Assembly: GCA_022575985.1 (NCBI GenBank)
Contig: JAKSXM010000040.1
Location: 14,216,001 to 14,280,000, forward strand
Direction: 5' to 3'
DNA: 64,000 nt
Source: Anagrus nilaparvatae
Taxonomy: Eukaryota; Arthropoda; Insecta; Hymenoptera; Mymaridae
Shown here piece after piece: positions 23,486-33,560 of the stretch; positions within the stretch are counted from its first letter, which is position 1, and each line of letters begins with the position of its first letter. The notes below the pieces were generated by a model, which searched no databases, was not told the DNA's origin, and worked only from the letters and a program-made list of their open reading frames with translations. Position numbers and translations under genes: made by a program.

Positions 23486-23837
23486 TGTTTTTGAAGGATT
23501 TAATCGTAAAGATAAGGATTTGTTTAAAGAAAAGAGAAGACACTGTTTTTAAATTTGACATAACTCGAGTTTTTATTACAATACACTTGATTAGAATTAT
23601 TCAGATATAATTAATAAAAATACTACCGGCACGTCCGTTCGGTATGAGAGCTCGAACGAGAAGAAGGCAAAAACGGAGACAGTGTTGCCATGCGTGCATC
23701 TTTTGCATATACATACATACGCGCATTTCGACATTGTAAATCTCTTTTTAGCGGAGGCAGTCGCGGGAAAATCAGATAATTTAAAAATATCAATAATTTA
23801 CATAAAAGAATCAAAATGTTAGGTTTTAGCACTAACA
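23486..23837 (-). repeat. BEL/Pao 5' LTR
   Basis: 352 bp, TG...CA, the direct-repeat partner of 16,499-16,873. On the minus strand it is followed by the primer-binding site. Confidence 0.92.
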
Positions 23838-24179
23838 TTACCTTTATTTACAAGAGGGGCCAATGCAATCGGTTAAGAAGCTTGGCGTACAGTAAATCAA
23901 TCAAAGAGTCTATGCCACCCATTCACGCCAGTCTGTCAGAAACTTAAAAAGAAAAGCAGAGGATTAGCTGGATAAGTATCTAATGGAGGGATCTGGTTAT
24001 AAATTGAAATATGATGCTCTAAGCAGTCACTTCTTAAACAGACTCGGCACTCTGCGCACTACTACTACTGCTACTGAACAAGAAAAAAACGAAGAAAGAA
24101 GAAAAAAAAGGAAGAAGCGTCAAAAGGAAAACAACATCGACAAACGGCATTAAAAAAAAGAAAAAAAAACAGCAAAAAA

Positions 24180-25353
24180 CGGGTTAACTACAAACCGATT
24201 GCCAGCTTAATAGATGATTGTCCGATAGAATTTAATATTCAGAAAATGCTAAAGAATACCTAGACCTGGCGCATACCATGCTAAGCCTAAAACTTACAGT
24301 AAAAACGAACGAGGACCAAACCGAAGCTTCCGCTGCAACTTTGATATAAATAAAAAACATTGGACCGGTAAATAATTTTATGCATTCGCTTTTCAGCTAA
24401 GTAGAAGTCTCTTTCAACCAAAAAATCATAGCTCTTCCGTGCAACCGTTATGGTTATCGAGCATAAATTGAAAATTTACTCACCTATGGGTACGATTCGA
24501 AAAATTCGCATCTACAATACGTCTGCTGGTATGACGATAATGCTGGAAATACGGATGATTTAAAAGACGGTAATATTGGTCTAGAAGGACGGCGCATGAT
24601 TTTAAATGCAAATAAAAGCATAAATATGATCGGTCACTTAAATAGTGACGTTTTCAACCAAAAAAAGTTCCTGCTCAATGGTATCGATCTGAAAGTAAGA
24701 CTAATAAAAGCTCGGCCAGCTTTTGCGATAATGGACGAGATGAATACGCATTACATACATTTTGACGAAGCTACATTACACATACAAAGATTGAAAATTT
24801 CACCGGGTGTACTTATCGCACATACAAATACATTGTCAAAAACCACGGCGAAGTACGACTTAACTACAGTCAACGTTAAATCAGTCGCTATTTTACAAGG
24901 GATATTGAATCATATGATAGATTCGGTTATTATAGGTCAGATACCAAAACGCATCATTTTAGGATTTGTATTGTATAAAGCTTTCAACGGCGACCGTAAA
25001 CTCAACCCTTTCAATTTCCAACATTTTAATCTGAACTACCTGTTTATGTACGTAGATTGCGTCCAGTTACCGTCCTCACCGTTGCTACCCAATTATTTCG
25101 GTAATAATAAGGCTTACGTCGAGGCTTACCATACATTATTCAGTGGTACTGGCATTCATTTCCTCAATTAAGGTAACAGAATCAATAGGTTTTCCTATCC
25201 ATATGGATTTTGTATTTACGTATTTGACTTGACACCCGACCTATCAGCCAGCAGAAGCTCTGAAAGAAATTGTCAACTGTTTCATTTATTCCGAGTATAA
25301 TTCGATAAGCGAAATAGATGCTGCTCGACAGTGCTTCACTGACTTTAGTGGAT
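24180..25353 (+). pseudogene. Polinton major capsid protein (double jelly-roll type)
   Basis: Homologous to the arthropod/nematode F54H12.2-like family, which is understood to be the Polinton hexon. The N-terminal block YKPIASLIDDCPIEFN (about 24,182) comes first. Broken pieces with IGPVNNFMHSLFS and ENLLTYGYDSKNSHL follow, then the long intact stretch 24,596-25,171: IGHLNSDVFNQKKFLLNG, AKYDLTTVNVKSVAI, GDRKLNPFNFQHFNLNYL and LFSGTGIHFLN. A stop follows. The tail resumes in shifted frames (FDLTPDLSAS; then CFIYSEYNSISEIDAARQ) and ends at a TAA near 25,353. The first few dozen residues seem to be missing. Confidence 0.82.
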
Positions 25354-25934
25354 AATGATCTTGACAAATAGACAATCACATCGGCTAGCTTTATTTTCAC
25401 ACCAAGCATGGATATCGTTGGGGACATACAATTTTTTATTGTATCGAAGACAAGACTTTACCGAAAGAAGTTGCTATAATAGCACTAAACAGCAAATCTC
25501 AGTCACACTGGAAACCTCTATAAAATTCTACAAAAATATCATACAATTCTCAACGACAAAATAATTGGTTTACCCACAACCACCATGGATTTAATCGGTA
25601 TGACGAAGAGATAACCGGCAAAATTTTGACGAGAAATTTACAATTAATATAAAAAAAAGCAGGAAAAGTTTATGTACGTGGTCGTGACAAGGTAGTTTCT
25701 ACACAAATGTTTCTGCACAAAATCATAGCAAACGAAGTTATAAATTTAGAGTTGGAAATCAATTGTCCATCTTTCCAAAATTTACCTCGGAAAAATTCGC
25801 ATTGCATACAGCATACAATAAAATGCAATCACGTAAAATACAGCTGCGCACTTATCAATGCTCAACGACTAAAGGCTTGGTTAAATCAAAATTTGAAAAA
25901 TCTATCTCAAGGAGAAGACACAGTAAACCCATAA
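25354..25934 (+). pseudogene. Conserved Polinton-associated protein of unknown function
   Basis: Fragments in two or three frames. KEVAIIALNSKSQSHW (about 25,465-25,515), a histidine pair in THNHHGF (about 25,575), VYVRGRDKV (about 25,670), then the open stretch 25,707-25,934 with CIQHTIKCNHVKYSCALINA and LKAWLNQNL. I recall the pattern, HHG followed much later by a Cys/His cluster and CAL.NA...W, from arthropod transposon-linked proteins. Conserved cysteines and histidines suggest metal binding; no activity is known to me. It ends two bases before the protease ATG. Confidence 0.55.
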
Positions 25935-25936
25935 AA

Positions 25937-26485
25937 ATGAATAACTTAGAAATTTTCGGATTTCTATCTAAGATACCCTCCCAAACGGTTGGAGTATTTC
26001 CAGCTGACAAGATACCTCAACTCTGGATTAAGCCTGTAGCTTTTGTGTTCAACACCTAAGGCAACTCACTACCTGGTCAGAATTAAGTAGCCATTTACGT
26101 TAATTGCAGGGGACATGGTTTATTTTTTGACAGCTATTTATTAGCAGCATACGTCATAAATCACGTCAGACGTTTAAGAAAAAAACTGCAAGCGATTCAC
26201 CTGGAGTACAAGACAATTTCAAAGTGCATCATCTTACGTCTATTTTGCATAATGCTTTTAAATTACATGACACGTAGTTACAAAATCGAGGCCTTCCTAA
26301 ATAATTTTACTTCCGACTTAAGACTCAACGACAAAATCGCTGCGTTATACGTCAACAAACTTAAGCGTAAAAAAAATCACAATAGAAACGTTAAAAGAGA
26401 GACAAGCATTAATTATTTACAAAAAAAAAGAACGGTATTGGATCGCATGCTCGCAACAAGAGAGAGTACAATATTGCAACTATAA
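25937..26485 (+). pseudogene. Adenain-like cysteine protease of the Polinton
   Basis: The ATG at 25,937 opens MNNLEIFGFLSKIPSQTVGV, then VFPADKIPQLWIKPVAFVFN, matching the N-terminus of the virion-maturation protease. The catalytic histidine block, usually GxHWVA, reads GQN, stop, VAIYVNCRGHGLFFDSY (about 26,073-26,130), so histidine and tryptophan are lost. The cysteine region (about 26,215-26,245) is frame-disrupted, followed by LNYMTRSYKIEAFLNNFTSD and LRLNDKIAALYVNKL (26,252-26,360) with a lysine-rich tail. Inactive relic. Confidence 0.75.
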
Positions 26486-26564
26486 AACATTAGGATTATA
26501 AAACCAAAAAAAAAAAAAGATTACATTAACGTGTAATTAACAAAATTTACAATAAAAAATTAAA

Positions 26565-27293
26565 ATGGTTGACTTAAGATCATATAACAGCACTGGTATG
26601 CTTCAACATTTATTCATTTCAACATTTTATGGTCTGAACAGATCCTATTCTAAACAAATCTTTATTTGATTCGATTTAAACGATACTGAAACGGTATTTG
26701 AATTTGTTTTCCGGCTATGTGGCAATAATTTTTATTTTGGGTATCTAGTTCTGAATCACAACGGTTGGAAACGCCTGTTAACATATTTCCCGAAAGTTGA
26801 TGAGTATTTACAAGGAAAAGATATGAAAAACAGTGATTGAAAACGAAGATTTTACCATAAAATTAACTCGCAGCTACTACGATAAAGCTATAGAAATATC
26901 CAGTGAAGAAAACAAACCAGACAATTAAAAATTCAAAGTAAGTCTAGTTTTAAAAAAAGTTAGTTTCGATACTTTAAAAAATTTATCACACGCAATTGAT
27001 AACAAGTTCGAATGACTCAATGCAAAAAGAACCTATTTGCTTCAATTAAAAGATAAATTCATTACTTATATTACTGAAAAATTGAACGCTTCCGAAAAAT
27101 ATATCATTTCGCAAATAAACATCAAAGATATAAAACTCATATGTAACGAATTTGACGAAGAAGTCACCAAAAATTTCAAATAAGAGCTAGAGCAAGAATC
27201 GCCTAAATTGGAGTCTGTAAGTCTTATCAATTCGCATCTCTTCTTAAAAGAACGTCAAGCATTGAATTTCGATTATTCTAAATTTTTTTTTTA
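26565..27293 (+). pseudogene. Last Polinton ORF, unknown
   Basis: After the ATG at 26,565 the best frames give ETVFEFVFRLCGNNFYFGYL, NGWKRLLTYFPKVDEYLQGK and, after a shift near 26,838, a long charged stretch to the stop at 27,293 interrupted by a few stops (LVLKKVSFDTLKNLSHAID, FITYITEKLNASEKYIISQ, FNFDYSKFFF-like end). Polintons often end with an ORF whose E/N-x-W-x-x-L segment resembles this. No function is known to me. Confidence 0.4.
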
Positions 27294-27711
27294 AATCAAT
27301 TGATATGTATCTTTTAATAAAAATATAAATATTTACCTTAACATACAAATTCATTAGTATTTTAATAATTATATAAATTTTAGTTATATAAATATTTACC
27401 AATGTATCTAAAAATATATTATTTGTATCAATAACAAGCTAAAAAATTTAAAAATTACGCGTATCTTTTTCAGAAACCTAGAACCTAACACCAATAAATT
27501 CCTTATTCATTGTCATAATTAAAATCTTATTATTAGACTTTTTATAAAATAGTTTATAAAAATCAAAATCACAAAAAAGTAAGCAAGAAACAGAAAATAA
27601 AAAAAAAAACAATTTTCAGCAAAATAAGCAAAGCATAAATCATGAACCACTTTTCTTACCTCAAGCGATGAGTCATATGCATCCATAAAATCGCTTCAAA
27701 AGTACCATATA
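27294..27711. other. AT-rich spacer with a shared repeat fragment
   Basis: No gene. The stretch 27,606-27,690 resembles 31,735-31,815. Both contain, on the minus strand, ATGACTCATC..TTGAGGTAAG-like sequence, so a dispersed repeat fragment is present. Confidence 0.5.
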
Positions 27712-30547
27712 AATCAGTATTAATGATTCAGAACCAGACATAGGCCAAAATTATTTCTTTGCAGGTTCAAATGAATTAATAGAACTACACGAAAGCAACA
27801 CAATTAATCTAAATGTTGTAGTTCTTGTTTTGTCTGAAATATTTGTTCTTATTATTTTATCAAAAAACGCTTGTAAAAATTAAATTCATCATTCAAGTAT
27901 TTTTTGGTTCCTCATAGAGAAAACCATTGTTTTAGGTAAAATTTGATTTCTGTTTTTTTGACATAAATAAGCACGATTTGAGACCTCAGAAAGCTAAAAA
28001 AAAAAGTATGTATGTGTGTGTATATATATATATATATGTATGTATGTATGTAAGTATGGAAGTATGACTGTAAACGGTGATATTTCACAACTAATATGAC
28101 GTTAAGCCTAATTTTTTTTTTAAATTTTTTTACCAAAAATTTCTTGGTACATTTTTTTTAATTTGGATGTAATAACTCATTTTTTCCATGAAAGTACTAA
28201 TATCTAGAAATATCGCTTTTACTCGATATCTTAAATGTTAATTAATTTTTTAAAAATTTTATTTACAAAATTTTTGTCACCAAAAAAACACAAAAAATAC
28301 TTCAATTAAAATACTTAAATTAAACTTAAATAAAATACTTAAATAAAATACTTAAATTAAAATACTGAAATTTTTTTTTCTTCTAAAAGTATCGTTTTTA
28401 CTCGATATCTTAAATCTTTTAATTAATTTTTTAAAAACTTTTTTCTCAGAATTTTTGTCACCAAAAAATATTAAAAATACCAATTTTTTTTTCTATTTTG
28501 ACGTAGTACCTAATTGTTGTTTAAGGGAGTCAATTTTTGGCTCTGATACGTAATTTTTTGAAAATTGTTTTCTTAATTATTTACCTTTTTTATTAATTAT
28601 TTTTAAAAGACACTTAAAACTATATATTATCTTAAATATTTCTGTATTTTTAATTAAACTTTCGAGCTATAAATGTTGTGAGATGAAATTTTATGGCCTA
28701 AGCTAAGTAAAAATTTAATTTAAGTAAAAGTATATTTTAAAATGCTGATTTTGATTAAAATTATAATGTTTTTAAAACTTTAATAAATTAAAGTATAATT
28801 AAAACTAAGTTAAGTCTTGTTGTTTCCTAATCGCAAGTTCATTTGATTTTTGGGCACAGAAAATAAGGGTTTTGAATTTAAAAATTATTTGATTTCGTTA
28901 CAATATTTCTAATAGATCTACATTTACTAGTAAGTCATTATAAATAATAAGAAGTCTGAGTAAGGATAAAAATTTATTTATAAATATAATAAAATATAAA
29001 ATAAAGATAATTACTTTATATTTTATAATTACTATCACTGTTAATATATTTTTTAGTAAAAATTTTGTTATCATTTTAAATTTTCAATTTTATTAATTAA
29101 ATCGGTCCCAAAATATTTTTCCCTCAAATTATTATCGAAAACAAGTAACCTTCTCAATTTTTAGCCTCCTAGATCTTCTCCTTGATTTTTTACAGCCGTA
29201 TTAGTTTTTTTTTGTGCTTTTTTTTTTAATTTTAAGAGCGCAAAATTTACTAAAAATTCTGTCAGACTCTAATTTTATTGCAAAAAAACTTTTCCTTTAA
29301 ACCCCGGATAGGAAATTTCCCTAGATATCCAATTCCGTGGTTGAAATTTTTTTTCGAGTTGCACATGCGCGAGAAATCGAGTAAATACGTTCCATCTTCT
29401 AGCATTGAGAAAAATTATCTGCTTACTGTAAACTTTTGCTGAAATAAAAATTTACTTAGCTTAGGCCATATAATTTCATCTCACAACATTTATGGCCCAA
29501 AAGTTATAATATATTTATAAGGAATTTATACTTTTGCTGAAATTAAATTTGAACTCAACTTAGTTTTAATTATATACTTTAATTTATTAAAGTTTTAAAA
29601 ACATTATAAATTTAATCAAAATCAGCATTTTGAAATATACTTTTACTTAAATTAAATTTTTACTTAGCTTAGGCCATAAAATTTCATCTCACCACATTTA
29701 TAGCCCGAAAGTTTAATTAAAAATACAGAAATATTTAAGATAATATATAGTGTCTTTTAAAAATTATTAATAAAAAAGGTAAATAATTAAGACAACAATT
29801 TTCAAAAATTAATTATAACATTTAAGATATCGAGTAAAAACGATACATCTAGATATTAGTACTTTCATGGAAAAAATGAGGTATTACATTTAAATTAAAA
29901 AAAAAATTGTATCAAGAAATTTTTGGTGAAAAAATTAAAAAAAAAAAATTAGGCTAAAAATTAAACAATTGACGCTTTTAGGGAGGGGGTAAAAAATTGA
30001 CGTTTTCAGGGGGGGGGGTGAAATGGACTTAGAATATTTTCGATTTAGGGACTTAGAATAATGTGAAGTGGGAGTCAGGCCTTATAACAACAAAAACTTA
30101 GAATACTTTAAGTTTATGGACTTAGCATAATTTATATTTCAGGATTTATTGTAATTTCAGTTTTTGGATTTATTACTGTTATGAGTGAACATATTCCATG
30201 CTCGTTGGTTGTGTAGTTACACAAACCGGTTATAAATTTTGTCATTTTTTAAAACCTGTTTTTTAGCTTCCTGAGATCTCAAATCGTGCTTATTTATGTC
30301 AAAAAAACAGAAATCAAATTTCACCTAAAACAATTGTTTCTCTATGAGGAATCAAAAAATACTTAAATGATGAATTTAATTTTTACACACGTTTTTTGAT
30401 AAAATAATAAGAACAAATATTTCAGACAATTCAAGAGCTACAATATTTAGATTAATTGTGTTGCTTTTGTGTAGTTCTATTAATTCATTTGAACCTGCAA
30501 AGAAATAATTTTGGCCTATATGTGGTTCAGAATCATTAATACTGATT
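27712..30547. repeat. Giant inverted repeat (foldback), arms about 1.1 kb
   Basis: The left arm starts AATCAGTATTAATGATTCAG (27,712) and the right arm ends CTGAATCATTAATACTGATT-like (to 30,547, with one mismatch). Matching pairs continue inward: the GGCCAAAATTATTTCTTTGCAG region, AATTAATAGAACTACAC, the GCACGATTTGAGA / TCTCAAATCGTGC pair, and AAAACTAAGTT (28,801-28,815) against AACTTAGTTTT (about 29,558). The loop is about 28,816-29,556. A segment of the right arm (CTTAGCTTAGGCCATA.AATTTCATCTCAC) also occurs directly repeated at 29,455 and 29,668. Microsatellites (TATG)n sit at 28,005-28,060 in the left arm only. Confidence 0.8.
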
Positions 30548-31100
30548 ATAAAGTCTTATACGAGTTATCCGAAGATTAGTTATTTTTAATATCAGATGTT
30601 TTGAAGCTGAACTAAGCAACCTGAACAGTTTGCTTATTAAAATTTAAGATTAATGAATAATTATAGTCAATAGGTTCTAATGAATAAATAGAACTATACA
30701 AAAGCAACACAACTAATTTAATTAATGCATTTCTTGTTTTAGTTCTGTAGCATTAGCTCTTATAATTATAGTTATTATCAATAACAGAAACGAGATGTTA
30801 CTTTTAGCTTAAAAATTTCTGTATAAAATTGGAAACCTAAATAGTATGAATCATAAATTTTGTATCTTTTAGTTTTAATAAGTAAATGGAACTAGGGAAA
30901 ACTAACTTTGAGACTCCAGTATTACACAAGATCCCAGTTTGATACAGAAACTTTTAAACTAATAGTAACATCTTGTTTTGGTTATCGATAATAACTAAAA
31001 TTAAGAAACAATGTTCCAGAGACAAAACAAGTACTGCAACATTTAGATTGATTCTGTTTCTTTTTTGTAGATCTATTAACTCATTGGAACTTGAAAAGAA
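30548..31100. repeat. Second inverted repeat, related to the giant one
   Basis: About 30,670-30,835 (TAGGTTCTAATGAATAAATA ... CTGTATAAAATTGG) returns in reverse complement at about 30,935-31,100 (CCAGTTTGATACAG ... CTATTAACTCATTGGAACTTG). Its outer sequences are diverged relatives of the arm of the 27,712-30,547 repeat, so several copies of one family lie head to head. Confidence 0.65.
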
Positions 31101-31689
31101 ATAATTTTGGCTTAATATATACACAGATTCCCAATTTTAAGTTCACAAATCTAATCGATGAATATTGTGTACAAAAAAATATATGATCACAACAAATTAA
31201 AAAAAAATTGTTATTACCAACCACGACATACACGGATTACACTTATTTATGTTTATTTATTACGCTTAAAAGATTTTTTCTATTCATTTAGTTTTCGTTA
31301 ATACTTGTTTTACTTGTAAACAAGCTGCAATATTAAAATATCAGCAGACGGCATGCCAAACTCTGTTTATGTATGTATACGTGTATATGTGTAATATAAT
31401 TTCTAAATCAAAGTTCGATAATCAAACTCGATTTTATATTTATTTTCATTTTCATTTTTTGTACATATTTTAAATAAAAATAATAATAAATAAATATTTT
31501 TATCAATAATAATTAATTATCACTAATAGTTTTTATATATTTTAGAAAATATTATTAAAATATATGTAAAAATCTTAGTTCGATAATCGTACTTGATTCA
31601 TTTGGAGCTCTTGAAAAAGTCATGTTAAAATTAGAGAGAAAAACTTTAATTTCGTATATATTAGTGCTTCTATGTTTAGGGACATAACT
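31101..31689. other. AT-rich spacer
   Basis: No gene or clear repeat boundary. Near-duplicate phrases containing TTCGATAATC..ACTC/TTGATT occur at about 31,410 and 31,580. Confidence 0.45.
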
Positions 31690-31905
31690 TAGTCGCGCGC
31701 CCTAAACGGGCGCAGTAATATATATATAAAATAAACAATTGTCAGCAAAAAAAAGCAATACAAAAACTATGAACCTCATTACTTACCTCATGTGATGAGT
31801 CATAGGGTATCTCGAAACCCGATGCCTGTAGCTTTTAATTTGTTCTAGTTTATCACGTTCGGACATACAAACATACATAAGTAAAGATTTATATATATGT
31901 AGGAT
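31690..31905 (-). mobile_element. Short Helitron-like element
   Basis: On the minus strand the element begins TCCTACATATATATAAATCT, followed by a TATGTTTGTATGTCCGAACG-type start also seen at 47,021 and 61,068. It ends near 31,697-31,713 with a perfect hairpin, GCGCCC, GTTTA, GGGCGC, then GCGACTAA. A 3' hairpin followed by CTRR fits Helitron ends, but the next base is G rather than the expected T, so the 3' boundary is tentative. Confidence 0.5.
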
Positions 31906-32400
31906 ATAGATATAGATAGGATAGGATATAAATTTGCAACCCAAATTTTATGCTAATAAATATAAGTAACTCTGGAAACATCTAACCGATTTGCTTGAAA
32001 ATTTAGATGCACACGTAAAAAACATTCTATATCTATATCATTCTATAATTTTAAATCCTATAACAACTTTTCAGATTACAAAAAAATTTCAAGTTTTTAA
32101 GTTCATTACGATTTTTTTTTTAAATTTACGAAAACATAAAAAAGGATCACTTTTTTGAAAAAACGTTTTTTTGGCGACAAAAATTTTCTTTCGCATCAAT
32201 CCAAATCCTGTATAGTCTATGACACTCCTTCAATTTTTCCTCTTTTTTTGCCGCAAACTGCTTCTCTAGCTATTATCGTCTAGGCGTGATTATCAAAGTA
32301 AAAAAATTCTCTATCGCCACATATATATAGATAGATAGATAGATAGATATAGATATAGATATAAATAAAATCGCATCCAAGTACTATATATAAATAAAAA
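31906..32400 (-). repeat. Inverted copy of the 44,850-45,310 repeat
   Basis: Reading the minus strand gives CTCTATATATATGTGGCGATAGAGAATTTTTTT, quoted in part, then ATAATCACGCCTAGACGATA, CATAGACTATACAGGATTTG and TTACAAAAATTTTG-type phrases in the same order as 44,930-45,300. A (GATA)n microsatellite lies at the 5' side (32,330-32,362). It is a diverged Helitron-associated sequence. Confidence 0.65.
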
Positions 32401-32419
32401 AAAAAGTTGTTGCAATGTA

Positions 32420-33405
32420 TACTTTTTTGTCAAATGATTTTAATCATATTAGTCAATCTCCAGTAGCTATTCTCAAAGGGACTGAATCAACTTTATGCCT
32501 ATTTAAGAATAAATCTGCCCCTGATTTTCTTAAACCATGAGTCTTACTAGCTTCTTCAGTTATGTAATTTTATGGTAAATTTTTTTGATCCACAACTTTA
32601 TCCAGTTTGTACAATCATTTCTTATCTTAAAGTTTCTAGGTCCAAAAATATAATTAGATTTATTTCATGAATGAAACTTTCATTTTCAGGCATGCTTAAG
32701 CTAGTTTCAATTGTAGGTAAATTATCACCTGTTAGAAGAGAGGAATTAGCTAGGTTCATATGTTGTACCTTAAAAAGTTTCTCCTCTATGACGTAAAGCT
32801 GCACGTTCCTTTCTTAATTGCATTCTTCTTTTTTTAAACTTATAAGATCTCATAGCTTTTCTTCGACGTTTAAAAATTTTCATATTTCTAAAAATATATG
32901 TTTCTGAATGTAAGCTATTTTTTAGTAGCAAATTTCTGTGTAATAAGTATATATAATTCATTCCTAAATGTTTTTCAGTCATTGCAAAAGAATGTCTGTA
33001 CTTCAGAGAATTCGTTTTACTTAAGCATCCTGATTTTGGAGCTTTAATTATTGTACAAACATTAAGATTTTCAGAAAAATTAGTGCTTGCTCCAGGAGCA
33101 ATTTTGGCTGCATTAGCAGCAAGTTTATCAAAGATATTTTTTAATTCTAAAAATAATTTAGGATTATGAAAACCTCCAGGTATTGTTGAATGATAATAAT
33201 TTTTTTTTCTCTTATATAACTACACCAATCACAACATTTTTCATGATCATTAAATGCATGATATGGAATGGCTTCAATTGCCATGGCTAGAACTTTTGCT
33301 ATCACCTTTATTTTGAGCTATAGTATAAGAAAAACAAGTATGCAAATATCTAATAGCTTCTCCCGTTATATATTGATGGTTTTTAATTTCATTTAATTTA
33401 TTTTT
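32420..33405 (-). pseudogene. Mutator-like transposase domain with DnaQ-type exonuclease tail
   Basis: On the minus strand from about 33,405: HQYITGEAIRYLHTCFSYTI; after a shift, AIPYHAFNDHEKCCDWCSYI; HSTIPGGFHNPKLFLELKNI; KLAANAAKIAPGASTNFSEN; APKSGCLSKTNSLKYRHSFA (33,050-32,990), and a Lys/Arg-rich segment at about 32,900-32,770. This order matches the Mutator-like transposase domain proteins of invertebrates. Further on, FLDLETLR (about 32,630) is exonuclease motif I (D-x-E). A shifted frame gives ITEEASKTHGL and LRIATGD (about 32,570-32,455). Several stops and shifts. The exonuclease would remove 3' nucleotides; its role in such elements is unknown to me. Confidence 0.6.
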
Positions 33406-33560
33406 ACTCTTCTTTTCTTTCTGCTGCCTGCTGGCTACTGCCCTCTATGCTTGGCTGCGGTAGATAAGAATTTGAAAACGTACTTGTTGTTGGCCGTTGC
33501 GTGCATTTGTGTGTGTGTGTGTGTGTATGGAAGACTTATTCGTACTTACATATGTATATA
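33406..33560. repeat. Repeat A, left copy
   Basis: Shares about 150 bp with 44,697-44,850: TTTCTTTCTGCTGCCTGCTG, GGCTACTGCCCTCT, GTTGTTGGCCGTTGCGTGCA, then (GT)n and TTATTCGTACTTACAT. The two direct copies lie about 11.3 kb apart on either side of the gypsy element. They may be an older host repeat split by that insertion or part of the Helitron family. Confidence 0.6.

Larger units (their letters stand above)
16499..23837 (-). mobile_element. BEL/Pao LTR retrotransposon with 5-bp TSD
   Basis: Direct repeats starting TG and ending CA lie at 16,499-16,873 and 23,486-23,837. TTACC flanks both outer edges (16,494-16,498 and 23,838-23,842). Internal genes read on the minus strand in the order gag, protease, RT, RNase H, integrase. 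A primer-binding site begins TGGTGCTGAAACTCTGG next to the 5' LTR, and the purine-rich GAGGCAGGTGGTA abuts the 3' LTR. By eye the LTRs differ at about 14 positions plus a 23-bp tandem duplication in the left copy. The insertion is therefore not recent but is younger than the Polinton. Confidence 0.93.
16347..24153 (+). pseudogene. Minor capsid-like protein (GSGI..FLGGL family), split by a retrotransposon
   Basis: The 5' part (16,347-16,498) has a tyrosine-rich start and a glycine-rich segment, GSGIHSFLGGLVRNILP. This is characteristic of the Polinton protein placed between penton and major capsid and compared with adenovirus pVI. The BEL/Pao element (16,499-23,837) interrupts it. The 3' part resumes at 23,843: a GANAIG helix with an in-frame stop, then a shifted frame with a basic segment and LMEGSGYKL (about 23,972-24,010), ending at the TAA 24,151-24,153. 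The tail is lysine/arginine/glutamate-rich. Both halves stay colinear, so the insertion hit an already existing gene. Confidence 0.75.
10350..27293 (+). mobile_element. Decayed Maverick/Polinton (adintovirus-like) element
   Basis: At least ten Polinton-type genes occur in one orientation: protein-primed polymerase B, packaging ATPase, small core-like protein, phospholipase A2-like, integrase with chromodomain, penton-like, glycine-rich minor capsid-like, major capsid, a conserved unknown and an adenain-like protease, with a last unknown ORF at the end. A BEL/Pao insertion (16,499-23,837) splits it. The polymerase N-terminus is missing and terminal inverted repeats were not found, so the element is truncated or its ends have decayed. 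Stops and frameshifts run throughout. Confidence 0.85.

Noticed and set aside
28000..28062. Regularly spaced TATG/TATA units that could suggest a CRISPR-like array
   Set aside because: It is a simple microsatellite with no spacers of unique sequence, in a eukaryotic context.
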